A stretch of DNA of 64,000 nt from Candidatus Leptofilum proximum (GCA_016710325.1 JADJXK010000002.1:2852001-2916000), one strand, 5' to 3'. Positions 1-8,779 are shown, counted from the stretch's first letter. Notes: generated by a model from the sequence alone, not told the origin. Numbers and translations are program-made.

Positions 1-107
1 CAGCCCAGCATGGCCAGCAAACCAATTACACCCACCGAGACAAAGATAGTAACGAAGTTGAGGGCTGGTTTTTTCGGTTGCTCAATTGGATTTGCAATAT
101 CACTCAT
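1..107 (-). CDS. CcmG/DsbE-like thioredoxin, N-terminal fragment cut by window edge
   Basis: Only the first 35 codons are visible. They encode a short charged N-terminus and the start of a hydrophobic membrane anchor (LNFVTIFVSVGVIGLLAM). The ATG lies 5 bp downstream of the ccmH stop, with a weak AGG-type ribosome site, so it is clearly in the same operon. In System I cytochrome c maturation operons the gene next to ccmH is normally ccmG/dsbE, a membrane-anchored thioredoxin that reduces apocytochrome CxxCH thiols. The catalytic domain lies outside the window, so the identification rests on position and topology only. Confidence 0.55.
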   Translation of the reverse strand, partial: MSDIANPIEQPKKPALNFVTIFVSVGVIGLLAMLG

Positions 108-112
108 AATGT

Positions 113-658
113 TTACCTGTTACGTAATTCTTCTTCCAGTCGGGCTTTGTAATCATCCTGGGTAAGTGGTCTGGTGGGGGCTGCGGACACGGCCGTTTCC
201 ACCTCAGCCTCCTCAAATTCTTCATCCGATTCAGCGGCCGAAGCACGCAAACTACTCACGTAACGGCTAAAAAAGACGCCGCCCAGCACAACCGCCGCTA
301 TGGGGAACAACCACAAAATCAGGTTAAACCCTTCCTTGGGCGGATTGGCCAACACACCCTCCCCATATTGGCGGGCAAAGTAAGCCTGTACTTCCTCTGC
401 CGTACTGCCTTCGGCAAGCTGCTGCCGGATCAGTTCCCGCCAATCGGCACACGCCTGCGTCGGGCAGACATCTAGCGGGGTGTTTTCACAAACGGGGCAG
501 AACAAATCTTTGGCTACCTCGTTTACTTCATCATCAGTCACGGTCTCATCTTGGGCCAGCGTGGGGGTTGCCAGCAAAAATAACCCCACCAGCAGCAAAA
601 CGGCCGTTCCCAAATGGTTCAATCGTAAAAAGTTAAGCACAGTAAGCCTCAAACTCAT
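113..658 (-). CDS. ccmH: cytochrome c maturation protein CcmH/CycL
   Basis: Thiol-disulfide component of System I cytochrome c maturation; it keeps apocytochrome haem-binding cysteines reduced at the outer face of the membrane. Counting from the ATG at 658 it is 181 aa: signal/TM segment ~15-36, CcmH motif FCPVC (C54, C57), a three-helix CcmH domain, and a second TM ~113-130. An additional Cys pair (C65, C70, in DVCPTQAC) follows the canonical motif, which is unusual. The frame is open upstream to a TTG at 697, but those extra residues lie in a repeat-like intergenic stretch and the ATG gives a better signal peptide. It is co-oriented with ccmE and ccmF. Confidence 0.88.
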   Translation of the reverse strand: MSLRLTVLNFLRLNHLGTAVLLLVGLFLLATPTLAQDETVTDDEVNEVAKDLFCPVCENTPLDVCPTQACADWRELIRQQLAEGSTAEEVQAYFARQYGEGVLANPPKEGFNLILWLFPIAAVVLGGVFFSRYVSSLRASAAESDEEFEEAEVETAVSAAPTRPLTQDDYKARLEEELRNR

Positions 659-682
659 GTCCCAAGTGATGTTGGCAATTTT

Positions 683-727
683 GTAATTGAGTATCAATTA
701 CCCAATTACTCAATCACTTAATTACTC
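683..727. repeat. stuttering AATTACTC-type repeat between ccmF and ccmH
   Basis: Reiterated AATTGAGTA / AATTACTCA units in both orientations fill the ccmF-ccmH gap. Same architecture as the other iterated inverted repeats of this window, with a different unit sequence. Confidence 0.6.
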
Positions 728-734
728 TTCTCTA

Positions 735-2729
735 CTAATCCGTAGGCACCGCGGCCGTCCGGGGCCGCCGGGCCAACACCCGCTCCACCGATGGGGCTGG
801 CCAGGCAGCAATCAGCGTGCCAATGACAAAGATGATGCCCCCGGCCCATACCCAGTTGATCAAAGGATTCAGGTAAACGCGGAACGTTGCCTGGTCGGCC
901 GTGGTTGGCTCCCAGTTAATCAACAGCACGTAAAAATCTTCCGCTATGGTTGAACGCGCATTTGGAATCGTCATCGGTTGTTGGGTGCGGGTGTACAGTT
1001 CTGTACGCGGCGCGAGCTGACCGACGTAACGGCCGTTGTCATACACATCCACCGTCGCTTCCGTAATGATCAAATCATCCGGGCCAGGGTAGCGGGTGGC
1101 CCCCAGGAACTGCATCTCATACCGGCCAAGCGAGACTGTTTCACCCACATCCAGCCGAATCTGCGTCTGCTCCTGGAACACCTCCACACCAATAATGCCG
1201 TAGGCCATGATAATCACACCCAAATGGATCCAGTAACCACCATAACGCCGCCGGTTACGGGCCATCAGGTTAAAAAATGCCGTCCAGGCGTTTTCGCCAC
1301 GCTTCATGCGCGCCCGGGTTCCCTTCCAGAACTCCAACAGCGTGAGAATCAAGGAAAAAGAGACGGTCCATACACCCAGCAAAGCCCCCCATTGACGAAT
1401 ACCCAGCGCAACAAGCACCCCAATCACAACCAGCGCCGCCAAGGCAGGCCAACGCAGCGACATGCCAATCCGCTCTGCGCTGGAACGGTACCACATCGTT
1501 AGCGGCGCTACACCCATGAGCAGCAGCAGCAGCAAAAACAAGGGGGCTAACGCCTGCTCGTATACCGTCGCACCCACAAAAATCTGCTCACCTATAAAAA
1601 ACTCCGTGATCATCGAGTAATTGGTAAACAGGAAAACGATGATCAAAATCGCCAGGAATACAAAATTATTGTACAAAAACGCAGCTTCTCGGGACAACAA
1701 CGAATTCAATCTATTCTCAGATTTTAAATCGTCGGCACGGATGAAAAGCAGCACCACCGTCAGGATGAGCATGAAGGCCAGGAAGCCAAACATCAGCGGC
1801 CCGATAGCCGATTGGGCAAAGGAATGCACGGAAGAAATCACCCCACTCCGCACAATAAACGTGCCATAAATCACCAGCAGGAACGTGAGCAGAATCAAGA
1901 TCATGTTCCACATCTTGAACATGTTGCGCTTTTCCTGAATCATTACCGAATGCAAGAAAGCGGTACCGGCCAGCCAGGGCATAAACGAGGCATTTTCCAC
2001 CGGATCCCAGGCCCAGTAACCGCCCCAGCCCAGCACATCATACGCCCAACGGCCGCCCAGAATTAGCCCCAGACTCAAAAAGAGCCAGGCAACGAGCGTC
2101 CAGCGCCGCGTAATTTTGATCCACACGTCATCCAGCTTACCCGTAATCAGCGCCGACATGGCAAAGGCATAGGGAATGGTGAAGCCCACGAAGCCCAGGT
2201 AAAGCATCGGTGGATGGATGATCATGCCCGGATGGCGCAGCAGCGGGTTTAAACCGTTGCCATCGGGCGGCACCACAGCCAGGCGAGTGAATGGATTTTC
2301 TACAAACGCGGAAATGGCAATGAAGAAAATTTGGGTAAAGCTGGCGATCATGATGGCGTAGGGCATGAGCTCACGCTGTTTGCTCCAATTCCGGGCCATG
2401 GCTGCGGCCGTAAAAACGGAAAGCAAAAAGTTCCAGAACAGCAGCGAACCGGCCTGCCCGCCCCACAAAGCCGTCACCTTAAGATAGGTGGGCATCTCAA
2501 TGCTGCTAACACGCCACACGTACTGCACAGAGAAATCGCTCCGCAGCAACGAGTAAATCATCAACAGGCAAGAAATGGTAATGAGGGGGAAGGTGGCGAT
2601 GGTGGCATTACGCGCACTTTCCACCCAGCGCGGTTGATCGGTGCGACGGCCGTAAAAAGCCGCCCCCGCCGCAAATACGGCCGCTGCCAACGCCATAATT
2701 AAGGCAAGGTAACCTATATCGGGGATCAT
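735..2729 (-). CDS. ccmF: cytochrome c haem lyase subunit CcmF
   Basis: Polytopic membrane haem lyase that transfers haem from holo-CcmE to apocytochrome c. At 664 aa it has the usual family length. The tryptophan-rich WWD haem-handling motif is at residues 235-253 (WGGYWAWDPVEN...MPWL), and conserved histidines lie in MIIHPP (H172) and AFLHS. Many TM helices are followed by a large extracytoplasmic segment (~530-630) and a last TM near the C-terminus. The start is supported by a GGAAGAG ribosome site. It lies between ccmE and ccmH in the standard order. Confidence 0.97.
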   Translation of the reverse strand: MIPDIGYLALIMALAAAVFAAGAAFYGRRTDQPRWVESARNATIATFPLITISCLLMIYSLLRSDFSVQYVWRVSSIEMPTYLKVTALWGGQAGSLLFWNFLLSVFTAAAMARNWSKQRELMPYAIMIASFTQIFFIAISAFVENPFTRLAVVPPDGNGLNPLLRHPGMIIHPPMLYLGFVGFTIPYAFAMSALITGKLDDVWIKITRRWTLVAWLFLSLGLILGGRWAYDVLGWGGYWAWDPVENASFMPWLAGTAFLHSVMIQEKRNMFKMWNMILILLTFLLVIYGTFIVRSGVISSVHSFAQSAIGPLMFGFLAFMLILTVVLLFIRADDLKSENRLNSLLSREAAFLYNNFVFLAILIIVFLFTNYSMITEFFIGEQIFVGATVYEQALAPLFLLLLLLMGVAPLTMWYRSSAERIGMSLRWPALAALVVIGVLVALGIRQWGALLGVWTVSFSLILTLLEFWKGTRARMKRGENAWTAFFNLMARNRRRYGGYWIHLGVIIMAYGIIGVEVFQEQTQIRLDVGETVSLGRYEMQFLGATRYPGPDDLIITEATVDVYDNGRYVGQLAPRTELYTRTQQPMTIPNARSTIAEDFYVLLINWEPTTADQATFRVYLNPLINWVWAGGIIFVIGTLIAAWPAPSVERVLARRPRTAAVPTD

Positions 2730-2800
2730 ATTTCTCTTCCTATCAAACCTAATCCGGAATAGCCGGAACCGACGAAGATTCTTATCAACAGACAGGCGGA

Positions 2801-3319
2801 CTAATTCGAGCTGCCCGTCTGCATGTCGACCCCATCTGGATGACCGGCCGGATCGAGCTCTTCATAGCGAGTGGGGCACTTCAGCAGCAAGCCGCCGGGG
2901 TTAGAAATGAATTCGCCATTTTCATTGGCGCTGCCTTCAACCAGCGCCTGCGCCTCGTGCTGCAGCAGATCAGGTTTTGGCTCGTTCATGGCCACCACGT
3001 GCAAACGCTGCGTGGGATTGTTGATGTCATCAACAATGTCAAACTCCAGGCGAGAAGTTGTGGCGTCAATTTGCACATACTCAATCGAGTCACCCACTAC
3101 AAAACCAGCCACCCGCAAGTCACGCCCAATCAGCCGGTCTTGCTCGGCATAAAATTCGCCCACCGTTTTATACAGCTGCGTGTTGCCGCTCATGGCATTC
3201 ACAATGAGGTAAACGATGGCGGCCAAAAGCAGGACACCACCCACAGCAAACTTGAGCCGATTATTCTTGGCGGGGAAAAGGGCCTCTTCGCCAGTAGTTG
3301 TCCAGGTTGTATCTGCCAT
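2801..3319 (-). CDS. ccmE: haem chaperone CcmE, Cys-type (CxxxY)
   Basis: Membrane-anchored OB-fold haem chaperone, 172 aa, with one TM at ~24-44. Classical CcmE binds haem covalently through a His in an HxxxY motif. Here the corresponding sequence is LLLKCPTRYEEL, so the residue is Cys148 with Tyr152: the CxxxY variant known from Desulfovibrio-type and archaeal CcmE. A strong AAGGAG ribosome site lies 9 nt before the ATG. First gene of the ccmE-ccmF-ccmH-(ccmG) operon; its promoter should be in the AT-rich divergent region at 3320-3922. Confidence 0.95.
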   Translation of the reverse strand: MADTTWTTTGEEALFPAKNNRLKFAVGGVLLLAAIVYLIVNAMSGNTQLYKTVGEFYAEQDRLIGRDLRVAGFVVGDSIEYVQIDATTSRLEFDIVDDINNPTQRLHVVAMNEPKPDLLQHEAQALVEGSANENGEFISNPGGLLLKCPTRYEELDPAGHPDGVDMQTGSSN

Positions 3320-3922
3320 AACTCGTTGCTCCTTATTAAATCGTTTATGCCTTAGACTTCGTTACCAAAATTCAATTCGTTGAAATGGCGCCGGGATGAT
3401 GCCAGAGACCTGCGCCACAGCTTTCCCACGCCCTTACCGGCTGCTGCCTGGTGAACCACTGTTCTCATGGGAAGATTACGGCAAAACAGTTGAATCAAAA
3501 TCAGATATTGTTGAATTTTATCGTAATTTTGCAAAAACTTTTTCCGAATCGGTGTTTACTTATTTTTCATTATACTGCTATCAGGATTGACGGGATAGGT
3601 TTTTGGGTTTTGTAAGCAGCGGTTGGTGTTCTATCTGACTTTTCTGCCTCTAAACAGCGATTTGCATCAAGAATTCTTATTAAGGATGCTAGTCATTCTT
3701 CGCCTGATTGTCAATCCATGCTTTAGTGTACCGGATGTCTCCCCTGTTTTTGATAGTGGTATATCACGGATATAAAGTGATAGATGTCACGCGCAGGTAA
3801 CGGGTACGGCCGTTTCCCCCCATGTTTCCAGGCTGGCCGTTGTATGAGAATGCCTGCCCCAATGCGGCCCCTCGTGTTAAAATGCAGCAGTAGATATTCG
3901 GAATATTGGAGAAACAAAATTC
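3320..3922. other. AT-rich divergent intergenic region
   Basis: About 600 bp between the divergent ccmE and DinB-fold genes. It is markedly AT-rich at 3480-3600 and contains a TATAAT hexamer in minus orientation near 3570, but no convincing -35 partner. Short ORFs here are not supported by codon use or ribosome sites. Probably holds both promoters; nothing else recognised. Confidence 0.5.
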
Positions 3923-4483
3923 ATGACCTCAACGGTTGAAAAACTTTTAGATGAGCTAGACAGTGTCCGCGAACGACTGCTGGTAGCCGTAGACGAACTG
4001 CCCGATGAAGCACTGCTGGCGCCCAACACCATTGGCAGTTGGTCGGTGGCAGATTTGCTGGTGCAGCAAACCGCCTGGGAATCGGAACTGGTGACCGGGC
4101 TGATGCAGATTGCGCAGGGCAAAAAGCCAGCACGGCTGCTGGCGGCTTTGGACAATCGTGAGGAATACGGCCGTCTCCGCTACGAAGAAAACCAGGGCCG
4201 CGACCTGGACCGCATTTTTGACGACCTGCCGCAGGTCCGTATGCAGCTAGAAGAGTGGCTGGAAGAATTTTCGGAAAAGCAGCTCAGCCAAAAAGGGCAT
4301 TATCCCTGGCTCAAGAATCAGTCGCTGGCCCAGCTGATTGCCCGGGTGACCTACGAGCAGGAGCTGCGCACGCTGCCCCTGGTGGAAGCCGTGGTGCGCA
4401 AGTGGCACGCCCCACTCGACGACATGATGATTTCGCTCACGCCAAAAATTGAAGAAGATGAATCAACAGATTACGCAGATTGA
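3923..4483 (+). CDS. DinB-superfamily four-helix protein, metal site degenerate
   Basis: Protein of 186 aa with the DinB/ClbS-type signature IGSWSVADLLVQQTAWE around residues 37-53. The fold is a four-helix bundle that in many relatives binds a metal through three histidines. The first of these, usually in an H-x3-W context, is absent here (QQTAWE), so metal-dependent chemistry is doubtful. No enzymatic function can be assigned. Its last codons form the left arm of an inverted repeat (4468-4515). Followed by ygfZ in the same direction. Confidence 0.7.
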   Translation: MTSTVEKLLDELDSVRERLLVAVDELPDEALLAPNTIGSWSVADLLVQQTAWESELVTGLMQIAQGKKPARLLAALDNREEYGRLRYEENQGRDLDRIFDDLPQVRMQLEEWLEEFSEKQLSQKGHYPWLKNQSLAQLIARVTYEQELRTLPLVEAVVRKWHAPLDDMMISLTPKIEEDESTDYAD

Positions 4484-4515
4484 ATGATTGAGCATCTGCT
4501 AAATCTGCGTAATCT
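4468..4515. repeat. inverted repeat AGATTACGCAGATT / AATCTGCGTAATCT
   Basis: Perfect 14-bp arms (4468-4481, 4502-4515) around a 20-nt loop. The left arm overlaps the last codons and stop of the DinB-fold gene. May terminate or attenuate transcription before ygfZ. Confidence 0.7.
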
Positions 4516-4548
4516 TTGATGTTTGTTTTTGCACCGAGGATAAATCTG

Positions 4549-5502
4549 ATGACAACTTCACAAATTAGCCCCGATGTATACCAGGCGGCGCGGGAAACGG
4601 CCGTACTCACCGACCGCAGCAGCCTGGGAATGCTTATTTTTAGCGGTGAAACCCGCTTCGACCTGATCAACCGCATGTCCACCCAAAAAGTGGCGGCCAT
4701 GCCCAAAGGCACGGGCACCGCCACCATTCTCACCACAGACATTGGCCGGATCATCGACCGGCTGCTGCTGTACGCCACCGACAACAAACTGTATACGCTG
4801 ACCAGCGAAAACAACAACGACAATATCGCCCGCTACCTGATGCGCTTCGTCTTTTTTCGGGATGATTTTCACATTGAGGATGCAACCCGCGACACCGTGA
4901 TTTTTGGCGTCTATGGCCCCCAGGCCCGGCAAAAGCTGGTCCAGGCGGGCTTCCCCGACGAGGAGCTGCCGCTGCACCACTGGCGACAGGTGTGGTTTGG
5001 CGACGTCACTGCCTATTTGCACCGTACCGATCCCATCCACGGTGACGGCTATTTTGTGATGGGCCAGGAAAAAGACCGGGAAGCACTGTGGCAGCGTCTG
5101 CTGAATACCGGCCTGGTGGCCACTGATGCGGACGCCTTCGACTACCTGCGCATTGAAGCCGGGCTGCCCCGCTACGGCCGCGAACTGACCGGCGACTACA
5201 TCCCGCTGGAGGCCAATTTGTGGGGTGACGTGTCGTTCAACAAGGGGTGTTACATCGGCCAGGAAATCATTGCCCGCATGGAAAGCCGGGGCAAGCTGGC
5301 CAAAAAGCTGGTGCAGCTCACCGCCGACGGCTCACTTGAAGCGGGCAGCGACCTTCAGGCCAATGGCAAAAATGCCGGGACAGTGACCTCAACGGCCGTT
5401 GGCCCCCACGGCACCATCGGGCTGGGCTATGTAAAAACGGCCGTCCTGGATTCCGAGAGTGAGCTGATGGTGGGGGATACGGCCGTTCACCTCAAAGAAT
5501 AA
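4549..5502 (+). CDS. ygfZ: YgfZ/GcvT-like folate-binding protein
   Basis: Folate-binding protein of the GcvT fold, 317 aa, with the diagnostic YgfZ motif KGCYIGQE near residues 240-247. The family supports Fe-S cluster enzyme maturation and repair, including MiaB-type tRNA thiomethylation. I chose the ATG at 4549 because GAGGA at 4536-4540 sits 8 nt upstream; longer starts at 4516/4519 lack a ribosome site and run into the upstream inverted repeat. Its 3' end overlaps the convergent membrane-protein gene by 11 bp. Confidence 0.92.
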   Translation: MTTSQISPDVYQAARETAVLTDRSSLGMLIFSGETRFDLINRMSTQKVAAMPKGTGTATILTTDIGRIIDRLLLYATDNKLYTLTSENNNDNIARYLMRFVFFRDDFHIEDATRDTVIFGVYGPQARQKLVQAGFPDEELPLHHWRQVWFGDVTAYLHRTDPIHGDGYFVMGQEKDREALWQRLLNTGLVATDADAFDYLRIEAGLPRYGRELTGDYIPLEANLWGDVSFNKGCYIGQEIIARMESRGKLAKKLVQLTADGSLEAGSDLQANGKNAGTVTSTAVGPHGTIGLGYVKTAVLDSESELMVGDTAVHLKE

Positions 5503-6754
5503 ACGCCAGCGTCGTGCCCGTCACCAAAATGAGCAAGAAGCCAGGCAGCAGCGCCCGGCGCAGGGCGGCCGATCCGCTGCTGAGCACAATGCCGCCCTTC
5601 ACCACCGTGTTGGACATCGTCGCCAGCACAATGGCCCGCGCCGCTGTAGACAGCTCCAGATTGCCGCTGCTGCTTAGCTCCGCCATCGACAGCGTAATCG
5701 CATCCACGTCTGCCAATCCAGACAAAATGCTGGAAACATAGACCCCTGTGTCGCCGAAATAAAGCTGCGCCGCGCGGGCCACCAGCAAAATTCCCCCGTA
5801 GAGCAAGCCAAAAGTAATCGCTGGCCCCAGCTCAAACGGATTGGACACAGCTACCCCGCCCGTATCTTCACCGCGTGGTGCAAAATAGAGGTAGACGCCG
5901 TAAGCCAATCCTGCCAGCCCAGCTGCGGTAATTGGCAGCCAGACCACGCCCAGCAGCGGCCGGTTGGTCACCACCACCTCCACCAGCACCCGGCCAAACA
6001 TGATCGTCCAGGCAATTAGAATCGCCAGGGCAAATGGCTTGGCCAGCTGGTCTTCTTTCTGGCTGCGCTGGGAGAAGCTGAGGGTAACGGCCGTACTCGA
6101 AACCAAGCCGCCCAGCAAACCCGTCAGCCCAATGCCCTGGCGTGACCCCACCAGCTTGATCAGCACGTAGCCCAAAAAGCTGATGCCAGAAATAAGCACC
6201 ACCATCAGCCAGATTTTGTACGGATTGAGCACGTCCAGCGGCGGCGGGCCAAACGACCGGTTGGGCAAAACAGGCAGGATGATGGCCGTGATGATGGCAA
6301 ATTTCAGCGTGGCCACGATGTCTTCACGGGTGAGGCGAGAGGCAAAGCCGTGCAGCTCCAGCTTAAACGAGAGTAGCGCCGTCGTCACCACGCCCAGGGC
6401 CACGGCCATGGCCATCTGGTCCCAAAAGCACAACGCCCCGGCCAGCACCACAATGATGGCCGCCACTTCGGTGGTCATGCCCACGCTGCCGCGTGCCCCG
6501 GTGAGGATGTAGGCCGCCGTAATCAATGCCCCCAACGGCAGGAGAATGCCGATAAACGCCCAGGGCTGCGCCAGCTCTTCGGCCACAAAAGCGGCCGTAC
6601 AGCCCGCCAGGCTCAGCAAAGCAAAGGTGCGTACCCCGGCAAACATCTTACGCGAGCGATCAGCCTCGTCGTCAGCCGCCGCCTCACGCTGCAGTCCGAC
6701 CAAAATGCCAATGAAAAGGGCCACCCCGAAGCGGTAAAAAAGCGTGTGAACCAT
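5492..6754 (-). CDS. MgtC/SapB-type membrane protein with DUF4010 domain
   Basis: Protein of 420 aa from the ATG at 6754, preceded by AGGAGG (tight spacing). The N-terminal ~150 residues form an MgtC/SapB-like multi-helix region (FGVALFIGILVGLQRE) and the rest is a DUF4010 helical domain, about 12 TM segments in all. The arrangement is common in bacteria and the substrate is unknown; roles in Mg or osmotic homeostasis are suggested for MgtC relatives. The frame is open further upstream, but the extra codons would translate the adjacent palindromic repeat. Tail-to-tail overlap of 11 bp with ygfZ. Confidence 0.85.
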   Translation of the reverse strand: MVHTLFYRFGVALFIGILVGLQREAAADDEADRSRKMFAGVRTFALLSLAGCTAAFVAEELAQPWAFIGILLPLGALITAAYILTGARGSVGMTTEVAAIIVVLAGALCFWDQMAMAVALGVVTTALLSFKLELHGFASRLTREDIVATLKFAIITAIILPVLPNRSFGPPPLDVLNPYKIWLMVVLISGISFLGYVLIKLVGSRQGIGLTGLLGGLVSSTAVTLSFSQRSQKEDQLAKPFALAILIAWTIMFGRVLVEVVVTNRPLLGVVWLPITAAGLAGLAYGVYLYFAPRGEDTGGVAVSNPFELGPAITFGLLYGGILLVARAAQLYFGDTGVYVSSILSGLADVDAITLSMAELSSSGNLELSTAARAIVLATMSNTVVKGGIVLSSGSAALRRALLPGFLLILVTGTTLAFIL

Positions 6755-6781
6755 GTGCCTCCTGAAATATCGTCTGGAAAA

Positions 6782-6835
6782 ATGAAGCGTGAAACGTGAT
6801 CTGAGCAAAATCACGTTTCACGTTTCACGCTTCAT
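6782..6835. repeat. GTGAAAC-type stuttering inverted repeat
   Basis: Left arm GAAGCGTGAAACGTGAT, a 10-nt loop, and a right arm with an additional copy of the CGTTTCA unit. Type member of the family found again at 24196, 29926, 32340, 32784, 33335, 34720 and 44302. Confidence 0.85.
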
Positions 6836-6836
6836 C

Positions 6837-8645
6837 TCAAATACGGCCGAATTCCCGCGCCAGCTGCGCCACCGAGAGGTAAATGAAGGTGGGGTTGCCC
6901 TGAGGATCGGTGAAGGGGTCGGCGCACTTTTCCAGGTTGCGGATCAGCTGCTCCATCTGCGCCAGCGTCAGCGACTGGCCGGGACGCAGCGCGATGGTCC
7001 GGCACACGGCCGTTACCAACGCCGCCTCTTCTACTACCCCCTTACTCTGCTCCAACTCCGCCACCACGGCCAGCAGCAGCCGGGCCGGATCGGCGCTGGC
7101 GGCGATTTTGGGCACGGCGCGCACCATGAAGGTGTTCGGGCCAAACGCCTCAAACTGCAAGCCCACCCGGGCCACCACATCCTGAAATTGATCCAGCAGC
7201 TTGGCCTGGCTGGGGGAGAGGGTAACGGCCGTACCCGTCGAAAGCATCTGTACGGTGACGCGGTCTTCGGCCCATTCAGCTTGCAGCTGCTCAAACAGCG
7301 CCCGCTGGTGTGCCGCCTGCTGGTCAATCAGGAACAAACCTTCCGGCCCCTCGGTGATGATGTACGAAGCGCCCACCTGCCCCACCACACGCATGATCGG
7401 CAGCTGGGACTCGGTAGCAGGTTGGCTGTGATTGATGGAAACGGCCGTTTCCCCCGCCTCGTCCCACTCGTCCAGCCAGCTTAAAGCCAGGTCGGCCTGC
7501 TCCGCCTGGGCGGGCACAAACGCCTCCTGGCTGAGCGTGCCCATCCAGCCGGGTGATTCGCCGCCATCCATGCTGCCCAGCGCCCAGGCAGACATCTGCC
7601 GCGTGGGGGCGTCGGCCACCAGGGTTTGGCGCACGGCGCGCTGCACGGTGCCAAACGGCGCTTTGCCGTGGCGGAAGCGCACCTCGGTTTTGGTGGGATG
7701 CACGTTTACATCCACATCTTCTGGCGGCAGCTGCATAAAAATGAGCCCCAGCGGATACCGCCCGGAGGGCAGCAGCGTGTGGTACGCCTGGATGACGGCG
7801 TAAGTGAGCTGCGTGTCTTTGACCCAACGGCCGTTGACAAACAAGGTAATCTGCCCCCGGTTGGCAAAATGCACACCGGGCGGGCCGACAAAGCCGGTAA
7901 CTTCGATATGGGAACGAGAATTGGAGATTGAAGATTGGAGATTGGTGCCTTCCTCAATCTCCAATCTCCAATCTCCAATCTCCAAGAGTTGCCGCGTAAT
8001 TTCCGGGCCATAGATGGCCACCAGCACGTCCTGCACCTGGCCGCTGCCGCTGCTCTGGAAGGTGATACGGCCGTTGTGCGTTAAGCGGAAGCGCACGTGT
8101 GGATAGGCCATAGCGTACCGGGTGACAAACTCATCGATGAGCCGCTTTTCGGTAGCGGCCGTTTTCAGAAATTTCAGGCGGGCGGGCACGTTGTAAAACA
8201 GGTTCTCCACGGCGATGACCGTGCCCTGCGGTCCGCCCACCGTCTCGCGATTCACCACCATGCCTGCTTCCAGCACCAGCCGCGTGCCCGCGTCGGCCCC
8301 CGCGGCGCGCGAGACGATGGTGACCTGGCTCACAGCGGCGATAGCGGCCAACGCCTCGCCACGAAAGCCCAGGGTGCGAATGGCGTTTAAATCGTCGATG
8401 GTTTGCAGCTTGGAAGTGGCATGGCGCAAGAAGGCCGTTTCGATGTCCTCAGCGGTGATCCCCTGGCCGTTGTCGGCAATCTGGATGCTTTCACGCCCGC
8501 CGTGGCGCACGTCGATGTTGATGGTGGTGGCCCCGGCGTCGATGGCGTTTTCCACCAGCTCTTTGACGACGGAGGACGGCCGTTCCACCACTTCCCCGGC
8601 GGCAATTTGGGAGGCCAGCTGTTCCGACAATCGATGAATCTTCAT
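6837..8645 (-). CDS. mutL: DNA mismatch repair protein MutL
   Basis: MutL of 602 aa. The N-terminal GHKL ATPase shows ENAIDAGAT, DNGQGI and GFRGEALAAI; a transducer domain and C-terminal dimerisation domain follow. The endonuclease motif expected in MutH-lacking bacteria, DQHA-x2-E-x4-E, reads DQQAAHQRALFE (441-452), with His and the first Glu replaced. The C-terminal metal motif CPHGRPT reads TDPQGNPT (579-586). Nicking activity is therefore doubtful. Residues ~221-245 are encoded by an iterated palindrome (7911-7985) of the kind otherwise found between genes; it keeps the frame. The gene start abuts a short AT-rich leader. Confidence 0.95.
   Translation of the reverse strand: MKIHRLSEQLASQIAAGEVVERPSSVVKELVENAIDAGATTINIDVRHGGRESIQIADNGQGITAEDIETAFLRHATSKLQTIDDLNAIRTLGFRGEALAAIAAVSQVTIVSRAAGADAGTRLVLEAGMVVNRETVGGPQGTVIAVENLFYNVPARLKFLKTAATEKRLIDEFVTRYAMAYPHVRFRLTHNGRITFQSSGSGQVQDVLVAIYGPEITRQLLEIGDWRLEIEEGTNLQSSISNSRSHIEVTGFVGPPGVHFANRGQITLFVNGRWVKDTQLTYAVIQAYHTLLPSGRYPLGLIFMQLPPEDVDVNVHPTKTEVRFRHGKAPFGTVQRAVRQTLVADAPTRQMSAWALGSMDGGESPGWMGTLSQEAFVPAQAEQADLALSWLDEWDEAGETAVSINHSQPATESQLPIMRVVGQVGASYIITEGPEGLFLIDQQAAHQRALFEQLQAEWAEDRVTVQMLSTGTAVTLSPSQAKLLDQFQDVVARVGLQFEAFGPNTFMVRAVPKIAASADPARLLLAVVAELEQSKGVVEEAALVTAVCRTIALRPGQSLTLAQMEQLIRNLEKCADPFTDPQGNPTFIYLSVAQLAREFGRI
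7911..7985. repeat. stuttering inverted repeat (GGAGATT unit) inside mutL
   Basis: Tandem heptads GGAGATT/GAAGATT on the left arm face several AATCTCC heptads on the right arm. The whole element is read in frame within mutL, adding about 25 residues (LEIGDWRLEIEEG... and onward) between conserved segments of the N-terminal domain. Confidence 0.85.
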
Positions 8646-8703
8646 ACGAACAATTGTACCACAGGGCTAGACTTGGGTAAGTTCGCCAACGGTCGGAAAT
8701 TTT

Positions 8704-8770
8704 CACCGCAAAGGGCGCGAAGAGCGCAAAGGAAATAAAAAACTTTGCGTACTCAGCGTCCTTTGCGGTT
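8704..8770. repeat. stuttering inverted repeat (CGCAAAG unit)
   Basis: Copies of CGCAAAG-like units on the left arm and CTTTGCG-like units on the right arm, between mutL and the NUDIX gene. Same class as 16392-16465, 20300-20370 and 63748-63806. Confidence 0.75.
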
Positions 8771-8779
8771 CAAAAATTT

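Noticed and set aside
3723..3917. Small minus-strand ORF in the ccmE-DinB gap
   Set aside because: No ribosome site, no family resemblance, atypical composition.
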